Below are positions 59,292-64,000 of a DNA stretch of 64,000 nucleotides, in pieces. A program made the translations under genes and the position numbers. The DNA comes from JAODBJ01 sp963782465 (GTDB lineage Bacteria > Actinomycetota > Acidimicrobiia > IMCC26256 > PALSA-610), in the NCBI GenBank assembly GCA_963782465.1, contig CAWAJR010000002.1, forward strand, positions 496,001 through 560,000. Direction: 5' to 3'. Under the pieces are notes generated by a model that had not been told where the DNA came from, searched no databases, and saw nothing but the letters and a program-made list of their open reading frames with translations. How positions within the stretch are numbered: position 1 is the first letter of the stretch; every line of letters begins with the position of its first letter.

Positions 59292-60269
59292 TCACGGGAT
59301 GACGAGCATGCCGAGCTCGGCTTCGATCTGCTGGCGCGGTTTGGCGCCGAGCGACGAGCGTTCGAGACGGCCGTTGCGGAACAGGCCGATCATCGGGATG
59401 CTCTGGATGTCGTACTGCTGCGCGAGCGTGGGTTCGTCGTCGATGTTGACCTTCACGACCTTGTAGCTGCCTTGGCGCATCGCGGCGATCGTCTCCACGA
59501 TCGGCGACACCTGCCGGCACGGGCCGCACCACGGCGCCCAGAAGTCGACGATCACCGGGAGATCGCTGCGCAACACCTCCTGGTCCCACGCCGCGGTCGT
59601 GATCGGCGGTACGAGCTCGATCGGGTCTTCGGGTACCTCTTCGTCGGGTGCCTCACCCGCGAGCACACGGTCGAGCCACGCGTGTGCTTCCTGCAGGCTC
59701 TCCAGCGCGACCTGGTGTTCCATCGGGTACTCGCGGTACACGGTCGGCACATCCTGTTTGCGCAGCGCGCGGGCCAGGTCGCGCGACTTCTGCACCGGGA
59801 CGAGGGGATCGTGCGTGCCGTGCTCGATGAGCACCGGGACCCGCGCGTGGATCGGGAAGAACGCCGGCAACGCGGGGCTCATCGCGAGCACCCCTTCGGG
59901 GCGAGGCCGGTCGCTGTCGCGCAACGCCAGCGCGAGCGTCACCCCCGCTCCCTGCGAGAACCCTCCGACGACCGCTTCCTCCCGCTCGAAGCCGTGCTCG
60001 GCGCACGCCGCGTCGAGCAGGTCGTCGAGCTCGTCGACCGCGCCGTCGAACCCCGTCGCGGGGTCGGTGGCACCGAAGTCGTACCAGGCGAACCCGGGCG
60101 TACCGGCCACCGCGATCGGCCACCGCGGCAGGACCACTGCGAACGTGCCGCCCGGGTCGAGGTACGGAAGCAACCCGGCGAGGTCGCGCTCGTCGGCGCC
60201 GTATCCGTGCACGAGCAGCAGCAGCCGCTGCGAGTCCGAGCCTTTGATGACGTTCGTGATCAATGCCAT
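59292..60269 (-). CDS. Esterase-thioredoxin fusion protein
   Basis: 325 aa. Residues about 10-203 are a carboxylesterase/phospholipase-type alpha/beta hydrolase: LLVHGYGADE, GGFSQGAGV (Ser105), GTHDPLVP (Asp154) and MEHQ (His185). After an acidic linker (EAPDEEVPEDPIE), residues about 225-320 are a thioredoxin with FWAPWCGPCRQVSP (Cys248, Cys251) and the cis-Pro site IQSIPMIGLFRNG. Both active sites are complete. No signal peptide, so it should act in the cytoplasm. The fusion is one uninterrupted frame. Confidence 0.88.
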   Translation of the reverse strand: MALITNVIKGSDSQRLLLLVHGYGADERDLAGLLPYLDPGGTFAVVLPRWPIAVAGTPGFAWYDFGATDPATGFDGAVDELDDLLDAACAEHGFEREEAVVGGFSQGAGVTLALALRDSDRPRPEGVLAMSPALPAFFPIHARVPVLIEHGTHDPLVPVQKSRDLARALRKQDVPTVYREYPMEHQVALESLQEAHAWLDRVLAGEAPDEEVPEDPIELVPPITTAAWDQEVLRSDLPVIVDFWAPWCGPCRQVSPIVETIAAMRQGSYKVVKVNIDDEPTLAQQYDIQSIPMIGLFRNGRLERSSLGAKPRQQIEAELGMLVIP

Positions 60270-60326
60270 ACGGGAGGTCCCAACCCGATGCGTCCGGTCG
60301 ATATGCCCCGACCTTACGCAACGGCG

Positions 60327-60863
60327 TCAGCCGCCGACGGGGCGGTAGCGGCGGCGCACTCGGCGGCTCGGCAACTTCGAATTGGAGCGGGTCATCGTGT
60401 GGTCGCGCCGGATCACGCTGACGGTGCCGTCGACCTCGAGTACCGCCCGTTCGATCTGGTCGATCGGCGTGCCGACGTCGAGGCGTTCCTGCACGATGCG
60501 GCCGATGTCGTCCTCGGTGAGGTGCTCACGCCGGAGGTTGGCAACGACGAAATGGCCATCGAGGATGACCACCCGGCCGGTGCCCTCGACCACCTTGCGC
60601 ACCCCGGGCCACCGGTACGTGCAGTACGAGACCCCGTAGTTCAAGACGAACAAGGTGAGCGCCGACAGCACGCCGCCGCCGAGGGTGACGTCGGAACCGA
60701 CCATCGCGTTCTGCACCGCGTTGGCGACCAGCAGGATGATGACCAGGTCGAAGGGTTCGAGCTGGGCGACCTCCCGCCGCCCGCCGAGCCGAAGCGCGGC
60801 GAGGATCACGACGTACACGCCGGTCGTCCGCCCCACGATGGCGATCCAGTGCGACCAGTCCAC
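60327..60863 (-). CDS. DUF421/YetF-family membrane protein
   Basis: 178 aa from GTG. Three membrane helices, then the DUF421 cytoplasmic domain. Conserved parts: RLGGRREVAQLEPFDLVIIL, LVANAVQNAMVGSDVTLGGG and GHFVVANLRREHLTEDDI. YetF proteins are membrane proteins of poorly known role linked to spore lipid or stress functions in Bacillus. TAGCGT lies 8 nt before the start. Confidence 0.85.
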   Translation of the reverse strand: MDWSHWIAIVGRTTGVYVVILAALRLGGRREVAQLEPFDLVIILLVANAVQNAMVGSDVTLGGGVLSALTLFVLNYGVSYCTYRWPGVRKVVEGTGRVVILDGHFVVANLRREHLTEDDIGRIVQERLDVGTPIDQIERAVLEVDGTVSVIRRDHTMTRSNSKLPSRRVRRRYRPVGG

Positions 60864-60871
60864 GGCTGGTC

Positions 60872-60877
60872 ACGCTA
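60872..60877 (-). promoter_or_regulatory. Putative -10 box of the DUF421 gene
   Basis: TAGCGT on the minus strand, 8 nt before GTG 60863. Confidence 0.4.
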
Positions 60878-60918
60878 CGAGCGTCGCCTTCCTCGATCGC
60901 GGATGACATGATGCGGGC

Positions 60919-61964
60919 ATGGCACTACGACTCGGCGTGAACCTCGGCTACCAGGACTGGGCGAACGGCCTCCAGCAGGCGATCGACATCGTCACCCATG
61001 CGGAACGCCTCGGGTTCCACTCGGCGTGGACGGCTGAGGCCTACGGCACCGACGCGATCACCCCGCTCACGTGGATGATGGCGCACACAGAACGGATGAA
61101 CTTCGGGCCGGCGATCATGCAGATGCCGGCCCGGACACCGGCGATGACCGCGATGACGGCCGCCACGCTCGACGGCATGAGCGGCGGCCGGTTCCTCCTC
61201 GGGCTCGGAACGTCGGCCCGCAAGTCGTGGAAGGTTGGCACGGCCAGCCGTACGGCAAACCGCTCGGTCGCACCCGCGAATACGTCGACATCGTGCGCAC
61301 CATCCTGCGCCGCGAGCAGCCGCTCGAACATCACGGCGAGCAATACGACATCCCGTACACGGGCGCGAACGCGACGGGGCTCGGCAAACCGTTGAAGATC
61401 ATCGTGCACCCACGCCGGGCCGCGATCCCGATCTACCTCGCCGCGATCGGGCCGAAGAACGTGCAGCTCGCGGCCGAGATCGGCGATGGTTGGTTGCCGA
61501 TGTTCTTCGCGCCGAGCCGATTCGGCGAGACGTACGGCCCGGCGATCGACGCCGGCTTCGCGAAGGCAGGCGGCGGGAAGTCGATCGCCGACTTCGACAT
61601 CGCACCGACGGTGACCGTCATCGTGGGCGACGACCCGCACACGCTGGCCGACTACATCCGCCCGATGGTCGCGCTGTACGTCGGTGGCATGGGCGCGCGC
61701 GGGAAGAACTTCTACAACGACCTCGCCTGCCGCTACGGCTACGAGGCGGCCGCGAAAGAGATCCAAGACCTCTTCCTCGACGGCAAGAAGAAGGAAGCCA
61801 CCGCGGCGGTGCCGTTCGAGTTGGTCGACGAGATCGCGCTCCTCGGCCCGAAGGAACGCATCGCCGACAAGCTCGGCACCTATCGCGAGGCGGGCGTCAC
61901 CACCTTGATCCTCGCCGCCGCGCAGCGCGAAGCCCTCGAGGTGATGGCCGAGCTCAGCGCCTGA
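60919..61964 (+). CDS. LLM-class F420-dependent oxidoreductase (single-base frameshift)
   Basis: About 348 aa if one G is restored in the GG at 61215-61216. The first frame gives RLGVNLGYQDWANGLQQAID, AERLGFHSAWTAEAYGTDAI, PARTPAMTAMTAATLDGMSGGRF and LGLGTS. The second gives GPQVVEGWHGQPYGKPLGRTREYVDIVR and IPIYLAAIGPKNVQLAAEIGDGW. These are TIM-barrel luciferase-like monooxygenase and F420 family motifs. It probably transfers hydride to or from coenzyme F420 on an alcohol, aldehyde or CoA-type substrate. CATGAT lies 6 nt before the ATG. Confidence 0.85.
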
Positions 61965-61976
61965 CCCCCCTTCCCG

Positions 61977-62022
61977 GGTTGTGAGGGTTGCGCTCCCCTA
62001 CGGGGGCATACACCTCACAACC
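61977..62022. repeat. Hairpin element, family 2, copy 1
   Basis: Outer stem GGTTGTGAGG pairs with CCTCACAACC (10 bp, perfect). Inside is a second hairpin with CCCC-TACG-GGGG. It lies between the convergent LLM and GNAT genes. Confidence 0.8.
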
Positions 62023-62038
62023 TGGCACGGGTCTGAAG

Positions 62039-62437
62039 TCAGCGGAGGGCGATGAGGCCGGCATTCGTGGGAACGAAGCCGCAGGCCTCGAAGTAGAACG
62101 TGCGCAGATGGTCTTCGAAGTCGACGTGCAGCCATTCGCACCCGGCGGCACGGGCTTCGCGTGTGGCGATCGCGACGAGCTCGGCGCCCACGCCACGGCG
62201 GCGGGCGTTCGCCGCGACGAGCGTGTCGAGCACGAACGCATGGACCGCACCGTCCCACGCGACGTTCACGAACCCGACGAGCACGCCACCCTCGTGCGCG
62301 CACACCCAGCCGAGGCTGTGCCGTTCGAGCTGCGCGTGCCAGTCGTCGTCGAGGACTCGATGGTCGAAGCCTTCGGCGTGCAGGACGTTCAGCGCGTGGT
62401 TGTCGAAGTCGCCACGCCAGGCATACGTGATCGTCAT
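62039..62437 (-). CDS. GNAT-family N-acetyltransferase
   Basis: 132 aa. The acetyl-CoA motif region reads AFVLDTLVAANARRRGVGAE, followed by LVAIATREARAAGCEWLHVD and the C-terminal LRTFYFEACGFVPTNAG, typical of GNAT strands and helices. It would acetylate an amine on a small molecule or protein N-terminus; the acceptor is unknown. TAGCGT lies 7 nt before the ATG and there is no ribosome site. Confidence 0.88.
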   Translation of the reverse strand: MTITYAWRGDFDNHALNVLHAEGFDHRVLDDDWHAQLERHSLGWVCAHEGGVLVGFVNVAWDGAVHAFVLDTLVAANARRRGVGAELVAIATREARAAGCEWLHVDFEDHLRTFYFEACGFVPTNAGLIALR

Positions 62438-62444
62438 GCCAGCG

Positions 62445-62450
62445 ACGCTA
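62445..62450 (-). promoter_or_regulatory. Putative -10 box of the GNAT gene
   Basis: TAGCGT on the minus strand, 7 nt before ATG 62437. Confidence 0.42.
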
Positions 62451-62467
62451 CGCACCACGCTCCGCCA

Positions 62468-62514
62468 GGTTGTGTCGTTTTTGCCCCCGTGCGGGGGTAC
62501 AAGTGACACAATCC
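62468..62514. repeat. Hairpin element, family 2, copy 2
   Basis: Outer stem GGTTGTGTC pairs with GACACAA(T)CC, with one bulged base. Inside is the palindrome CCCCCGTGCGGGGG. Same size and architecture as copy 1, with both strands of the stem changed. It lies 10 nt past the stop of the SGNH lipoprotein gene. Confidence 0.78.
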
Positions 62515-62523
62515 AGGACGGGG

Positions 62524-63162
62524 TTAGGCGTTCGCGGCGCTGCGCATCGCCGTCTCGAACGCCTTGGCGACGGCGCGGTGCCCTTCTTCGTTCGGCAGGA
62601 AGAGCTTCGCGCCGCGCACCGTGGGGACCGAAACGGAATGCAGCGGGACGAGGGTCGCGCCCGCGTTCGCCACGACCCGAGCGATCGCGGCGTTGTACGC
62701 GGCGTTGGGCACGGAACCGAACACGGGGAGGTCGGCGACGAACACCTGCGCGCCGGTCGACGCCAGCTGTTGCACGACGGCACTCAGGTTCGCGGCGAAC
62801 CGCTTCACCGGCGTACCGTTGGCCGCTTCGACCATCCCCAACCACACCGCAACCGACGCCGGCTGGAGTTGCACCGCGAGCGGCACCTGGTTGTTCAACG
62901 CCGCCCCGGCCGTCGCGCCGCGAAGGGCGGTATTGACGAAGACGGTCGCACGCGGGAAGGCCTCGCGCCATACGACGCGCGGCCAGTCGGTCTGGAACGG
63001 GTCGCGGAGCCCGTCGCCGACGGTGACGTCGGAGCCGAGCGCCACGAACGTCTGCGTGCGCTGGACCGGAACGGTGGTTGCGCTCGTCGACCCGCCGTGG
63101 CCCGAACCGGCACAACTCGTGAGCAACGCCAGCGCGACCACGACCGGGGCGACGAGCTTCAC
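62524..63162 (-). CDS. SGNH-fold lipoprotein
   Basis: 212 aa. Lipoprotein signal ending LLTSCAGS (Cys17). The SGNH fold is indicated by TFVALGSDVTVGDG (a GSD/GDG variant of GDS), RGATAGAALNNQVP, VAVWLGMVEAANGTP (where GxND would be) and LPNEEGHRAVAKAF with the late His. Key residues of blocks I and III differ from active enzymes, so activity is uncertain. GTG start overlaps the permease stop (GTGA), so it may work with that transporter. Confidence 0.7.
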   Translation of the reverse strand: MKLVAPVVVALALLTSCAGSGHGGSTSATTVPVQRTQTFVALGSDVTVGDGLRDPFQTDWPRVVWREAFPRATVFVNTALRGATAGAALNNQVPLAVQLQPASVAVWLGMVEAANGTPVKRFAANLSAVVQQLASTGAQVFVADLPVFGSVPNAAYNAAIARVVANAGATLVPLHSVSVPTVRGAKLFLPNEEGHRAVAKAFETAMRSAANA

Positions 63163-64000
63163 CGGTCGCCCATCGCCTGGCGGGCCGGCAGGCGCGCCGC
63201 GCGCTGCGCCGGCAGCGTCCCGGCGACCAGCGCGAGCAGCGTTGCCCCGACGATCGCGCCACCGAGGACCGCGAGCGGCAACCCCAACTTCACGCCGGTC
63301 AGGTGCTGCTCGGTGAGGTAACGGTTGACAACGCTCGCGAGGGCACGGGCAAGCAGGTAGCCGAACAGCGAGCCCAGCCCACCACCGACGAAGCCCAGCG
63401 TGCCCGCTTCGAGCAGGAACACGCGCCGGACATCGCGGTCGCGCGCGCCGATCGCCTTCAGCACACCGATTTCGCGGCGACGTTCGCGTACGGCGGCGAG
63501 CATCGCGTTCGTGATGCCGAGCGCGGCGATCAGCAGACCGATCAGCCCGATGCCTGCGAGCACGATCTCGACCACCCGGAGGTAGCGCCGCACCGACTCG
63601 ATCAACGTTTCCGGGGCGCTGGTCGAGAAGCCGATGTCGTTGATCCGCTGGCGCACCTGGGCGATGTGGCCCAACCCGCTCGCGACGACGAACAGCGCGC
63701 TGTAGGGCGACGCTTCCACACCGAATTCCGCCGGTGACGTGCCGAGATCGGACCAGTTGCGTGCCAGCCTCGCCTGCTCGATCGGCGCGACCAGGTCGCC
63801 CGACGCCGCCTGCTGCGTCACGACACCGACGATCTGGGCGCGCACCCAGCGGCCGCGTGCGACCCCGGCCCCAGTCCCGCGAACGCGCGCGGCGAGCCCA
63901 TCACCACCTCGGTGCCGATCACCTCGCTCGCATGCGTACGGTCGAGCCCGAAGTGTTGCGTGTACCCGAGCGTCACCGCGATCTCGGTGAGCGAACCGGC
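63159..64000 (-). CDS. ABC transporter permease, FtsX/MacB type (partial, single-base frameshift)
   Basis: C-terminal part of a permease that continues off the right edge. The last 228 residues contain the FtsX-domain helices: VVEIVLAGIGLIGLLIAALG, then AMLAAVRERRREIGVLKAIGA (typical MacB coupling loop), GFVGGGLGSLFGYLLARAL and LVAGTLPAQRAARLPARQAM. Upstream, the frame changes near 63877: TEIAVTLGYTQHFGL and EVVMGSPRAFAG in one frame, TGAGVARGRWVRAQIVGVV in the other; one missing base joins them. The family exports peptides or macrolides, or extracts lipoproteins, with a separate ATPase. Confidence 0.82.
   Translation of the reverse strand, partial: RFAHRDRGDARVHATLRARPYACERGDRHRGGDGLAARVRGTGAGVARGRWVRAQIVGVVTQQAASGDLVAPIEQARLARNWSDLGTSPAEFGVEASPYSALFVVASGLGHIAQVRQRINDIGFSTSAPETLIESVRRYLRVVEIVLAGIGLIGLLIAALGITNAMLAAVRERRREIGVLKAIGARDRDVRRVFLLEAGTLGFVGGGLGSLFGYLLARALASVVNRYLTEQHLTGVKLGLPLAVLGGAIVGATLLALVAGTLPAQRAARLPARQAMGDR

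Overview
The window is high-GC actinobacterial DNA, most likely from the class Acidimicrobiia or a close relative. The assignment is an inference. It rests on strongly G/C-biased third codon positions, many GTG starts, F420/deazaflavin-type enzymes, a DUF2510-like N-terminus, an actinobacterial Lys/Ala-rich tail protein, and cell-wall proteins with GYWLVASDGG-type repeats. About 66 protein genes fill the window almost completely. I see no rRNA, tRNA, CRISPR array, IS element or phage, and no gene-free stretch longer than about 300 bases.

Layout: 0-7 kb holds the edge of a molybdopterin oxidoreductase, a LigD-type polymerase, a GGDEF-EAL protein, a lipoprotein hydrolase and a chemoreceptor. 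6.9-11.4 kb is a four-gene operon (alkylsulfatase-like MBL protein, sulfotransferase, Gfo/Idh/MocA oxidoreductase, SDR) interrupted by three tandem copies of an about 85-bp repeat. 11.5-25.4 kb has a DinG-like helicase, GH16 glycosidase, a two-subunit molybdenum hydroxylase with Tat signal, an M15 peptidase with repeats, a DMT transporter, an aldo/keto reductase, a Ddn-like protein and 3-methyladenine glycosylase I. 25.5-33.3 kb has a Pro/Thr-repeat surface protein, a GHMP kinase, a heterodimeric ABC exporter and an FtsH-like protease. 33.3-45.3 kb has a DUF4395/MauE pair, flavin reductase, MBL hydrolase, HIT protein, MaoC dehydratase, an alpha/beta hydrolase-adenylate cyclase fusion, an acyl-CoA dehydrogenase and another ABC exporter. 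45.3-64 kb has SGNH hydrolases, a methylsuccinyl-CoA-dehydrogenase-like enzyme, a secreted lectin-like protein, a CitE/malyl-CoA-lyase-like enzyme, a ClC protein, an NlpC/P60 hydrolase, SelD, a Tat amidohydrolase, an esterase-thioredoxin fusion, an LLM oxidoreductase and an FtsX-type permease.

Three features stand out. First, a 45-bp near-perfect palindrome occurs in three identical copies and one diverged copy at gene 3' ends, and two identical copies bracket the single lectin-like gene. Second, a different hairpin family with paired stem changes occurs twice near 62 kb. Third, many genes have a TANNNT box 6-8 nt before the start codon and no Shine-Dalgarno, which points to frequent leaderless transcription. 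Nine genes need single-base corrections to read through, ten changes in all. This looks more like sequencing or assembly error than real decay, so those genes are annotated across the break.
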